Translations under genes and position numbers: made by a program
Notes under the pieces: model-generated
Told to the model about the DNA's origin: nothing
Databases searched by the model: none
The model's input: the letters and a program-made list of their open reading frames with translations, nothing else
DNA from: Pyrenula massariospora
Lineage: Eukaryota; Ascomycota; Eurotiomycetes; Pyrenulales; Pyrenulaceae
Assembly: GCA_021030905.1 (NCBI GenBank)
Contig: JAGFMI010000007.1
Location: forward strand, 1,302,001-1,366,000
DNA: 64,000 bases
Direction of reading: 5' to 3'
In this document: one piece after another, positions 11,971 to 22,818 of the stretch
How positions within the stretch are numbered: position 1 is the first letter of the stretch
How the letters are laid out: each line of letters begins with the position of its first letter

Positions 11971-12563
11971 ACGATAAAAAGTAGGTTATGAAACAATAGA
12001 AACTAGATTACGAGACAGTGAAAACTCGGAATAAGCCAGATACATGAGAACGCATAATCACGCTGGGTTAGCTTGATGTCAAAGAAGATTTTCTATGGAA
12101 CTTCATGGAGGAATTTGCCGTATGGAGATCTCCTAAATGTAGTAGAACTCGGATTTCCTGGTTTTGGGCGGTGCTTGTGCTAGTTCATCGACATTCGCGG
12201 AAAACGGGACAAAATAATTCGGTTCTTTGATGCTGGTATTCTAAGGCACCTTGTGACAAGATTGCTACAGACTTAGCATTGCGAGAAGCTTTCGAGCTCT
12301 TCGAAATGCGGTGCACAACGATATCTAATCAAGATGGAATTTGCCTTGCTGAAGTGACACTGGGATGTACTGGCAAGAGTGTTTGCCAGCGAGGTTGTTA
12401 AGGCAGAAGAAGGCTTGGCGGGAAAAAGAGTTAAAATTGACGAGGAATAGCATGACCCAAGCGAATGAGGCAGTTCCAAGCTGATCTTCTCTCGTATTTG
12501 AGTATTTCCTCCACCTCTCGGTAACATCTCCGCTTATGTAGTCAGTGCAAAGTCCAGCATGTC
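11971..12563. other. Intergenic, 3' of the rhamnogalacturonan lyase
   Basis: This holds the 3' flank of the lyase and the upstream side of the degenerate frame at 11362-11970. An 84-codon minus frame at 12273-12527 shows no domain. Nothing else was seen. Confidence 0.45.
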
Positions 12564-14811
12564 TTACCCAATCTCAAGCCTCATCGCATCGTACTGCACA
12601 TACACACTCTGCGGTAGAACCGCGCTCTCGTAATCTGTTGCGTTAAAAGGTAAGTGAAGCACGAATGCGTTGCTCCCGTCGACTAGATATTCTGCCGGGA
12701 ATTTAAACTTATGACAAATATTGTAGCAAACGACGGCACTACGCACAGCGCATGAAGACGAATGATAGTAGCTAAACGCCCGTCAGCAGAAAACATTGCA
12801 AACGCAGACAAAGGGAAGCCTCACGGAATAACCCACGGCTCTAGGGCATAATTTCCATTGACAACCACAGTGTAAGGCAAATTCGAATAAGGCTCTGACG
12901 CGTTAAAAACGTCAGTATTCCCAGCGGCGGTTTTCGCTCCGGCCAACTGGACAGTGAAGGTCGCCTCGCTGCCACTAAATTTTCCAGTATCGTAGTCAAA
13001 TACAATTGTCCAGTTGTTCACGTTCCCGTTCCCATAATACGGAGTTGGGCGGATAGAGTTTGCATAACCGCCAAAGACGCTCCATTGGACGTAATTCAAA
13101 TCTTTGCTGACGTCGCTCTTTCCCACCTCGAATGTTATCCCGTCCGGGAAATCAGTTGGATAGTCGTATACAGCCCAGTAGATACGATACTGTTCTGGAC
13201 GGAGAGGATGAGTAGGGTCTGCTTCATATCCATGGAGATATTCTCCACTGCTTTTATCCGGTATGCCGATCCGCCAAACCTCTGTACCCGCCGATTCTTC
13301 GTTCCAGACTACTGTTGTAGTCACGGGTTCGATGGTTGTCAGCTCGATACTGTCCTGTGTATATTGACCAAAGATACCATCAGCGTAGATAGTCAAGCGG
13401 TAGGTACCAAACTTGATCCGATCAATAAAGACGTGCCCTGAGGAGTCAATGTTTGCCCAGTATTGATAGGCTGCGGTATCAAGGACATTGTCTTGAAAGT
13501 CGACGGAATTTTGGGCCAGCACTGCTATTGCGCTTTCTGCCCCATCAGGAAGTGCAATCTGTCCTGTCCAGGAGGTACGTTGAGAGCTTGGAATGTAGTT
13601 CGGGACATATTGTGCAATTGAATCGTAAAAGTCCGCATTCCAAGAAGGGCTTGCAAAGTTAAGAGCATCTTCGCGAAGATTCTGTAGACTTGTGCCATTA
13701 GAGCCCTTGTTAAAATAGTAGAATTGCTGAGTTCAATACATTAGTCAGATAATTCGACGTGACATCGTTCTGAGGGGTTGCTTTACTGGGCCAAATGTCC
13801 GATCAAAGCCGTCCGTGATATTTGGCGTGCCATCACCATGATGGTTTGAGACTAATACACTAAGTTTGATTTCAAGTGTTTGTGGATTTGCACTCACCTA
13901 TGTAATTGTAAACAATTCCGTCGACCACCAAGTCCGAATGTAGAGGACCACCAAAGTACGTATCCTTCGTGTTCATCACAAGCCAAGCTCCGAAGGCCGA
14001 ACCATCAGCGCTTGTTGATCCGTCCGAGTACAGTCCATGAACGTTATGGTCTCTCCACGTGTCTTGAAATGTGTACTTAGTAAAGTAATCTGCCTCTTGC
14101 CTCACATATGGGTCGTTGGGAGTATTGCCGAGGTACCACGTGGCATCCTGAACAGTGATTTGAGCTGCAGTGGCGTTCTTGGAAGGGAGTGGCGCAAATT
14201 GACGCTCATTGGTCGAAAGGTGAGTCCACAACGGCGTATTCGGGCGAAAGAGCGTTCGAAACTCTTGCAAATTTCGCAAGAGAGGTGTTGTGCTATTCTT
14301 GTAGACTAGCCGACTGAAAGTGTGGAGACCTGTCTCTCCTTCACGGAGGAACCAGTATTGCTCTAGCGTCTGACCTGTTGGTGGATAAGTTTCGCTCATT
14401 ACGATACCGCCATAAGGTGTGCCAGTGGTATCGTTGCCTTTAATGAGCTGATACCTCGGATTGATTGACCCTGGTGTGTAGGTCCCAGATGGGACGCAGT
14501 AGCAATCGAGATATGGACCAATTCCACTAGCAATAATCAGTACAGGCCTACCGGCGGTATGTGAAGAAGAAAGACCTGTTTCCGCTCCCTGTCGCCCCGC
14601 CTGGTGTTGGCGTCTCATAATTGAGAGTACCGAGCAAATCCTGCCCGTCAAGAACAAGGACATTAACAGCTCCCGTCGACTTATTGACTGCTGCAAAAAA
14701 TCGATCATTGGACAAGACAAGGCTCGTAGCGTTTTGCAACGCGTTCAGAAAACAAACCGCAGAACCGAGAAAAGGAATGATGAGACAAACGAGAAGAAAA
14801 AGAATCATCAC
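12564..14811 (-). CDS. Rhamnogalacturonan endolyase, polysaccharide lyase family 4
   Basis: This secreted enzyme cleaves the rhamnose-galacturonic acid backbone of pectin (RG-I) by beta-elimination. Five exons (14576-14811, 13898-14526, 13787-13851, 12825-13726, 12564-12771) give 679 residues, the usual size of the larger fungal RglB-type enzymes. A hydrophobic signal peptide (MMILFLLVCLIIPFLGSAV) leads into the catalytic beta-sandwich, with NSGIGPYLDCYC (first intron junction), YGGIVMSETYPP, QDTWRDHNVHGLYSDG and the VSNHHGDGTPNIT turn across two introns. A fibronectin-III-like segment follows (about 370-450), then a carbohydrate-binding-like sandwich ending YYHSSSCAVR and SVYVQYDAMRLEIG. Introns are 49, 46, 60 and 53 nt. 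The first needs a weak GTCTTT donor, chosen because it restores GNSGIGPY exactly and has a CTGAT branch site. Many potential N-glycosylation sites are present. Confidence 0.92.
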
Positions 14812-15961
14812 AGCTCGTACCCCGATCGGGAAATACGCGCAGAGATATTGTGAGACGCGTGTAGGAAAATTAGATACCCATGCTGCAGGGTGCCCTCGTC
14901 TTGTATTGCCAGCGCGTGCCGCATCCAGGCCTAGAGATCGCGGCTGAATAGCAGCTGGTGCTTGGGACTGTCTTTCGGAGTCTTTCGACGAAAGGAGCAG
15001 CTCATTATGCTAGCCTAAGTGACTTGAGCGGTAACGACGCCGACTAAGCAGCTTCAGAACCTTCGCGATCGGGGGACTGATTGTGGAGTAGAAATCTGGG
15101 GAAGAAACTCTGACTATGAGACCCTGGTCAAGGCAGGGTATCAGGAGTTATGGCGCCTCTCATTGTGATAATCCGATACGCCATGATTTCTGCTGTCCTG
15201 CCCCGGGTTCGATCTATTTCTCCGTTCGGCGGCCTTTGAGCCGAAGCATCTCGAGGCCCTGCTGTCCTCAATGTCGTCTTCCCAAATTAACTACCTAGAT
15301 AAGTTACGATGGTAGTTAGAGTTGTCTCGGCATCTCGAATAGGGTTCATATAAAACCTCAAGAAAAGCAACTGGCATATGCAGAACCTCCAAGTTTGCTT
15401 ACGATGTCTAGATCAGCATCTTTGCAGATGTATTCCTGGATCTGATGACCAAGGACAGAGTCCGCCGACAGCCTGGAAAGGCTGCAATAGCCTATGAGAA
15501 GAGTGCTTCACGGATTCGTAACGCGATTCTACTGTAGCGACGACGACTCCGAAATTTGGGAGGGCGATAGTCAACACATGGCTAGTCTATTATTAGATCT
15601 CCACCTGAACAACGAAAGTAGAGGTATCGGATTTACTTTTTCGCATTAAGAGCCACAATTCCTTATACTTCACGTCAACTGGTATTATCGTTCTCTTAGT
15701 TGAATATCAAGGGTTTGAGTTCTCAATGTAAACATCTGCTTTTTGGATGTGGCCATCAGGAATGACTGTGAATTATGACTATGCACGTATAATAGTATAG
15801 TTAGTATAGTATATCTCAACATCCTCATTGGTATCATCTCATTTCAACCATTACCCCAATAAGTACAATGCCGCCCGGCCTGTAGCATCGGCCATGTGAT
15901 ATCTCATCAACGCGTTTTCAGCATGAACAAAAATTTTGGGAATCAAAAAGGCACTAAACAA
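14812..15961. other. Intergenic, promoter side of the lyase
   Basis: It contains the upstream region of the lyase and the 3' flank of the mucin gene. An AT-rich run with repeated TAGTATA units lies at about 15790-15815. No protein-like frame, RNA gene or long repeat was recognised. Confidence 0.5.
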
Positions 15962-18900
15962 TTACATCCAGCCCATTAATGCAAGCAAAAACGCCACAGC
16001 AATCCCCAGCCTGGGGCTCGTTGGGACAAGCCCCGGCGCGGCACCAGTGAACGATGTTGATGCTGATGAGCTTGTACCTGTGCCTGTGCCCGAGCCACCA
16101 CCTGAGGTGCCAGTCGGCGTTGTACCAGATCCAGACGCTCCTCCTGCACCGCTGGATCCAGACCCTGAAGCTGAACCAGTGTTTGAAGCTCCCCCCGATC
16201 CGGATCCAGATCCAGACGCGGAGCCTGAGCCTGATACGCTTGTCGAGCCGCCCAAAGAGCCAGAGGTGGTGGCTGTCGTGCTCGCACCACCAGACCCTGA
16301 GCCAGAGCCAGATCCAGAGGCTGTTCCCGTTCCCGTTGATCCGGATCCCGACCCAGAGCCAGACGCAGTTCCAGACCCCCCTCCAGCGGTCAGCGCAGAG
16401 CATGCAGCCAATGTGCAGCCAGTCACAGTGGTCTGTGTAGTAGCCTGAGTGGTAGTTGTGCTTGCGACTGTGCTAATTCCCAACGCAGTCCCAGTATTCG
16501 TCCCACCTCCAGATGCGCTCGAGCTCTCCGCAACATTGCGGCAATAGTCCAAAAATTGTGCAAATTGCGGTTGGATAGTATCGAAATTACCCTCGCTAGT
16601 ACTGCGTTTCGAGCTAATACAGGTCTGGCAGAAGCCAATTGTGGTTTGGAAGGCAGAGCCACGGGCACAGAGCGCAGGTGACTTGCCTGTCGACTCGGCT
16701 TCAAGGGCAGCGTCATTGCATTCATCGTAGCAGGCTCCTGGGACGGTTTGTTGGGATTGGCGTTTGATGTTGGGGACGAGGTGTGCAACGTGTCGCTTAT
16801 GGCCTGCATTGCGCTTATTCGGAACAGGGGTTGGTGCGCCAATAACGTAGGTAGTTGTGTAAGTTTCGCCTCCAACGTCGAAGATGTCATAGGTCAAATT
16901 GAAGAGCTTGGGATCAATATTGAAATAGTCGTCTGTCGTGCGGAACTTCAAGCTCAAGTTTGTCTTCGGCGTCTGATCTGAATCCACCGCCTCTCCCCAA
17001 TATTCAGTTCCTGGAAGTAGAGTGATCTTCTCACATTCATCTGGGCTGCAATAATAGCCGTCTGCTGGCAGGCCAGCTTCAAAATTGCAATTGACTTGCT
17101 TTGGCTTGCAAAGATAGCCGGGACCACAACCCCAAGTGTAATCTGTTGGGTATGGCTTGGCAGCTGTGTATGTAGGGTTCACAATTCGACTTGAGCAAAC
17201 CGTGATTGCTCCAGTGCTTACTGTGCGGGTTTCTGTCACGGTCGAGCCTGGTCCTGGCGGTCCTGGCGGTCCTGGCGGTCCAGTAATCGTTGTGCCTGGC
17301 TGGGTTATGGTCGCACCGGGCTGTGTGACTGTAATTCCAGGAGCTGTGGAAATTGACGTCACACTGAAAGTGCTCAAGATCGTAGTCGTAGAGCCTGGTA
17401 GTGTAAGCGTGACGCGGTCGGTTATTGTTGAAGTGCTTCCAGGAGCTGTAGAGACTGATGTCACCGTAGAAGCCGGAAGAGTGACCGTGGATTCAAGCGT
17501 GATCGTGCTTGCAGGCAAAGTGATAGTGCTTGCTGGGAGTGTTGTTGTCGAGCCACTAAGGGTAATAGTGATAGGAACGGTGATTGTGGGGCCTGTGACC
17601 GTTGAAGTTTGGGGCGGCAAAGTTATAGTGCTTGCCGGCGCTGTAGAAGTAATAGTAGCTGTGCTTCCAGGTAGGGTGGAGACCGTGACGCTGGTCACGG
17701 TTACGGTGGAGGGCGGTAGAGTAGAAATAATGGTCGACGTTAGAACGCTAGTCACGAAAATGGTCGTTGGCGAGGGAGAGACAACTGTGCTAATAAGCGT
17801 TGTAGATAGGGTTTCTGTTATGCTAATCGTGGTTGGGCTTGGCGAAACTGTAGTAATAGTACTGACGCTCGTAGTGGTAGAAGTCGAGATCGATATGATC
17901 TCGGTGGTCGAAGTTTGGGTAATTGTTGTCGAATCTGTAATTGTCGAGAAAAGGGTTGAAGTGAGAGTCACGGGGCTTGTAAAGGTTGAAGTTACCGTCG
18001 AAAATATGGTTGTTGGGACCAAAGTCGTCGACGTAGAAATAGAAACGGACGTCACAGTAGTGGGGATAGAGACCGTGGTAGTAAAAGACGAAATCTCCGT
18101 TGTCGTCGTAGGTTGAAGCACCGTTGTTGGAACTTCGCGAGTTGTCGTGGAAACACTCACGAAGGTGGTGGTAGAGGTGGATGTGATTGTGCTCGTAATT
18201 GTCGTCGGTACGAGCGAGGTGAACGTTGTCGTTTCCGTAAGGGTTGTGCTCGAAGTGAAAAAGAGCGAAGTCGTCAATGTTGTGGGGACAAAGCTTGTGA
18301 TCGTCGTGGGGATTTTCGTGGTAAAAGTAGACGTAATTGTTGTCGAAATCACGTCTGTTATGGTTGTTTTCGAGATGCTGACTTCTGTGGTAGTCGTTGG
18401 CTTAATCGAGGTTACAGTTTGATAGATTGTTGTTGGAACTGAAGTCACCGAGGTCACGACGCTCGTTGTCGTAATAGTGCAATAGCTCGTTATAGTCGAC
18501 GGCGGAAGCGTGGTTGTCTCGGTGTTGGTTATTGTTTTCGTAGTCTGGAAAAGAAATTTAGAACGTGCTTCGGGGACCTCCTGGATAGGAAACTCACTGG
18601 CGAGACAGTTGTGAAAGTCGTCGTAAACGAGATCGTTGAAAGCACAGTCTGGAAAGAGTTAATGCTGGCTCTCTGAACTACATATCATCACATACTGTCG
18701 TTGTTGATCGCACTTCCGTCAGAGTGGTCGGCTTCGTGATGGTGCTTTCCTCTGTCGTCGTTTTTAGAACAGAAATTGTTGTCGGCGATGGAACTGTAGT
18801 CGTCTGTTCTTTCGTGTAGGTAGTAGTAACTGTAATAGGCACGGGCGTAACGGTGACAATCGAGGTTGACACGGATATTGAAGTATAGGTAAGGGTGACC

Positions 18901-19796
18901 GGCGGCAGGGTCGAATATTGAGTGGTCGTGACCTACTTTTCTTAATAGCATTTCATGAGATTCCATAGAGTCGATACGTACTGGATAGGAGATCGTGCTT
19001 GTGAAAGTCTTATAGATAGTCGAAAGCGATGTCTAAGCAAAAAGTTAGCAACATGGGCAAAGAAGTAAGACGACGGTGACCTGCCGTAGTGTAGACGCTC
19101 GTATATATTGAAGTTGTTGTTTCCGTCTTCGTAAAATCTGATTCAACCGTCTTTGTCGAGCTGTGGGATGCGTTAGCGCATTATCTTATTGAACAGAAAA
19201 TCACGTGATTTAACACGGGGCGGTGATCCCGAGCCGGACTCACATCTCTTTATCCGTTGATATATCCGTTATTGTAGAAATCTGCGTGACAGTGACTGTA
19301 GGCTTACTGCACGTTGATCCACATCCGAAGGAAGTTATAGTCGTTGGCTGGGTGACTGTAGATGGAACGCAATACGTCGGCGGTGGACAGCTCGGACAAT
19401 ACGACTGTGGCGGGCATTTGGAGCAGGACGAACATGACGGGGTTTGCGTAACTGTTATCGATTTGGTACTGCAGATTGGTGGCTTTGGTTGGTTGTTCGC
19501 AACGGCATAACCCCAAGCAGATTCGGCCTGTGATATTTCAGTTCCCAAGCTCCCCATGCGCTTCAAGATTAACCCACTGGCACGCAATTCTGATATGATG
19601 TCGTTGTTTGCGTTACGGTCTTTGTATTTGTGGAGGTGGACGTGACTGTACATGTCTCGGTCCTTGTGACGTACGCTGTGATCGTAGTTTGACATCCATA
19701 ATTCAAATTCGCCGGTGTGACTGAGAGATTCCCATTCTGCGCATTGACCGGAGCCAGCAATGCTGCAGACACAAGACCGACTAGAGCGGCTCTCAT
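15962..19796 (-). CDS. GPI-type Thr/Ser/Val-rich cell-surface mucin with collagen-like segment (glycoprotein X-like)
   Basis: Seven exons (19584-19796, 19244-19527, 19085-19160, 18982-19032, 18696-18932, 18598-18648, 15962-18544) give about 1164 residues. Residues 1-21 are a signal peptide (MRAALVGLVSAALLAPVNAQ). A short Cys-rich head follows (about 70-140: SCSSCSKCPPQSYCPSCPPP). Then come roughly 550 residues of degenerate Thr/Ser/Val repeats, sites for dense O-mannosylation. A Gly-Pro-Pro run at about 722-735 leads to a conserved Cys domain (WGCGPGYLCKPKQVNC, ADGYYCSPDECEK) and a second Cys cluster. A Ser/Gly stalk and a C-terminal hydrophobic helix (RLGIAVAFLLALMGWM) fit GPI attachment. 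The domain order resembles fungal proteins annotated as glycoprotein X homologues. Intron 3 appears to use a GC-AG border. The first donor is ambiguous by 6 nt (GTGCCA or GTGGGT), both in frame. Confidence 0.85.
16040..16380 (-). repeat. Ser-Gly coding repeat (stalk of the mucin)
   Basis: Short imperfect repeats coding SGSGSG, TGTASG and GGAS units form the C-terminal stalk. On the plus strand they read as CCAGAC/CCTGAGC-type units and open a 170-codon Pro/Asp/Glu frame, an artefact of the repeat. Such tracts in wall proteins often vary in copy number between strains. Confidence 0.75.
17250..17282 (-). repeat. Collagen-like Gly-Pro-Pro triplets
   Basis: On the minus strand this codes GPPGPPGPPGPG using an 9-nt unit repeated nearly exactly (GGTCCTGGC on the plus strand). 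It sits between the Thr/Val repeat domain and the conserved cysteine domain of the mucin. Four Gly-X-Y triplets are too few for a stable triple helix on their own. Confidence 0.85.
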
Positions 19797-22700
19797 GCTG
19801 GGCAATCAGGGTGGATATTACTGCGGCGAGAGCAGGAACGAGAGACTTTCGGTCGTGGAGCTTGATGCTATCGCAAAGAGATGGAAACCCCACAACCACC
19901 CATCAACGAGAGGAAGGAAGCTTGCAGAGCTTGCAAAGCCTCGTGAAATCAACCCGCGCGCAAGACAAGCGACAGTGAGATCAACAGAAAAGAAGGGTGA
20001 CAGCGAGACATACGTAGCTTGCTGGGGGTTAGGTAAGGAATAGCTAGACTTACGGACAATGTTGCAGTTGCGGCTCTCGCCAATCGTCATAGTCTCGAGC
20101 CTCCACATCGGAGACCAGGGCGATTTGACCTGTCCGAGGTAAGACTGGTAGGCCTATCTGCCGCTTTGAGCGTAAACATGGCATGGCATGCATTCGGTTG
20201 AGCGTAACCTGCGGCGTCCCTGGTTCGTGATGTCTTTCCGAACGAAGACTTGCGAGAGCAGAAGGATGCATGGCTGCCCTGCTGTCGTCAGCTCATTGGA
20301 TTTAGCGTGAGGATCCGCCTATTCTGGCTCCTGGGAGACAAGGGTAGCTGCATAAGCCCGAATGCTGTTGAGCCGAGAGATCGGGTATACTACTGTGAGT
20401 TGGTGTACGACTAGGGCTCTCCGACTATCAGCCGTTCGAGCACGTCCTCGCCAACAGCCGGATCACGCTTGAAAACGAGCGTGCAATCAGCAAGGGCAGC
20501 TGCGAGACCCAGCAGAATCCTTTCCAGCTGTCAGTCTCGCGTCCAGGCGGTTCCGCTGGAGAGATGTCGGAGGGATGAGGGGAACATCACGAATCAGGAA
20601 ACAAGAGAGGACAACGGTGCGGGACAGGCGCGTTGCCTGGCACCAGGCGTGGCGAGTGGCTGCATGCCGTACGATACCAGCAGAAAGACTGATGATCCTA
20701 TGGTCAGCCTTACCTAGGAAAGGAAGCCGTGCCACAAGGCCCCGGAGGTCCTCTGGTGTCAAGACGCTGAGGCGCATTTCGCGGTGGGCGCGGTATCGCC
20801 GCGTATGTTTCCAGCGGCACCACAGAGCTGAATCAGATCGTATGGCCGGGAGGATTGCCCGGATGAATGCGATGGTGAAAGCAGTGGTCTCCGAGCCGTT
20901 TCCTGACAAGCTGGGCGCGAGGGAATGGCGTGTGGTGTAGTGTGGTGTGGTGCGGAGGTTGTCAGTGCGATGAGAGGTCGGCGGTGAGAATGGAAAGGTG
21001 AACAGTCCCGAGGATTGGGCGGGAGGCAGGCGAACCATGCCGGAAGGGGGGTTGGTCGAGGATCAAAATGGCCGACAGCGTCAGCGAGTAGCGCTGGGCC
21101 AGAAGCCTTGGGTCACGACTAGAGCTGCCCATCATGAATGCCACTGGCGGGGTAGACTGTGTGCTGGCATCGGGGGCGTGGCCCGGGATGTCGACCGTAC
21201 CTGGGGGACGTGCTAAAGATGCCTCCGGTGCCTCTCCAACCCACGGCTGGTAAGGCGACAGGCTACCAGGCGTAGTGGAAATCCACCCCAGAGATCCCGC
21301 CCGGCCCCCAAGATACAGTGAGGTACTATCTAGTATCCGATCTATCTTGGAGACCGAGAGAGAGCCCATTTAGAACAAACCTTCAAAAGCCTCTATAAAC
21401 AGCTCTCTCGCCCGAAGTATACCCTGAGATGGAAACGAGACGCTGACCACGTTGTCAACATACCCTAGGTAGATCATGTAGCTATTTGCGCCAGGTCGTC
21501 AGCATTACCAGGCAAGCATCAGGCTACCTGCGAGGGAGCCAGACTCCCCGGACCACCAGCTTGGCAGTCAGCGGCGAGAGCGATGACTACCTACCTACCT
21601 TACACACTACTATTACATGTTGATCGTTGTGTCTAGAGTCCTTCTGTAGTACTGCGCGCTCGGTGGCGACTGTCCCCAACTCCCGCACACACGGTTCGTG
21701 AGGTACGAGCATCGCGCTGGTCGTGTCGATCTCTCCCCCCCACGGCTGTTCTCGGCGGAAGCCAGCGTCGTTCGTGTACCTTAATTGGGCATACTGCCAG
21801 ACACCGTCACCACTGAACCTCTCCAGCTTTGCAGCCCTTGTGCTTCTTGTACGTCCCATCGTGACGGTCTCGAAGCGTGATCCTCGACCTCCACGAGCCC
21901 TGGTTCCTGCTTCCTCCGCATCCTCAGCATCAGCACTTGCACTTGACTAGCAGACTCTCCACTCGTGGAGCCATCCTTCGTCCACACCTGCATCCATCCC
22001 GAGGATGCCGCCATCGATACTACCCTTACCCACGCCATGTCTCTCCTCCCCGCCGCCTATCTTCAATGAGCTTGGGGTAGGGCTGCAGGCCACCCTGGCA
22101 CGGTCTCTCGCTATCCTCGAATGAGGGGACGATAAGCGACGAAAATCTTCGATCTCTGGACTCGCCCGCATTCCTAGAGCCCTGTCGTGTTCTCGTGTTC
22201 GATGTCCCGTACATACACCGACGTCGAGCCTGCTTGCTGTCTGCTTCTTACCAGGCAAATGGTGGTCCGTGGCTGCATTCGACGGACAGAGACTCACTTG
22301 CCGTTCTATTTGCGTGACCTGGCCCTCCGATGGGAAAGAAAAAGCGCCATGTCGCTGGACAGGTCTAAGCCATCCCCGGCTTGCTTTGTTCAGCGCGATT
22401 CGATACTACTGCAAAGTCGGCCCCTCTATCGTCAAGGCTTACCAATAGGATTCGGTCATGAGAGTCGTCTAACCGGAACAATATTCAATCTCACCCTTTC
22501 CTCCGTGGTATCCGTCTGCCATGTGCCACCCACTTGGCTGACCCCGTTCGTCTGCCACTCCGGCTGGGCCCTGAGAGGACATGCGAGGGCCCGTCTTGAT
22601 TCCAAAATTGTTCGACAGAGCCTCCCGCCCCACCTAAATCTGGCTTAACAAAAACCCTTTGACTTGGATCATTGCCCCAGCCTTGAAAGGCAACAGCTGG

Positions 22701-22818
22701 CGTGTCTGCAATCCGTGTTCACGGCCACAGTTCGTTTCTCTTGATGTTATCCCTTTCCCATCTGGTGAAAATTTCGGTGAGCTAGATCCTTGAGTTGTGA
22801 GACAGCTTCGCTGTGGCC
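19797..22818. promoter_or_regulatory. 3-kb divergent intergenic region between the mucin and the kelch protein
   Basis: Both flanking genes start from here, so it must hold both promoters. It is the longest non-coding interval in the window. Open frames up to 183 codons exist (20487-21038 minus) but are Arg/Ser/His-mixed, overlap each other on both strands and show no domain. Simple repeats include GTGTGGTG-type units at about 20930-20955 and CTACCTAC units at about 21588-21600. I see no tRNA. A non-coding transcript or an unrecognised gene cannot be excluded. Confidence 0.45.

Noticed and set aside
12273-12527. 84-codon minus-strand frame after the lyase
   Set aside because: The lyase already ends with its conserved C-terminal motif; this frame has no domain or splice link.
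15936-16448. 170-codon Pro/Asp/Glu plus-strand frame
   Set aside because: It mirrors the Ser-Gly stalk repeat on the other strand and has no start context or neighbours supporting it.
17157-18116. 319-codon Val-rich plus-strand frame opposite the mucin
   Set aside because: It is the reverse complement of Thr/Ser codons (ACN read backwards gives NGT, and GTN/GTA runs appear as Val), so its openness follows from the repeat, not from selection on protein.
20487-21038. 183-codon minus-strand frame in the 3-kb gap
   Set aside because: Composition is unstructured, an equally open frame overlaps it on the other strand (20575-20940), and no domain, signal peptide or splice signal supports it.
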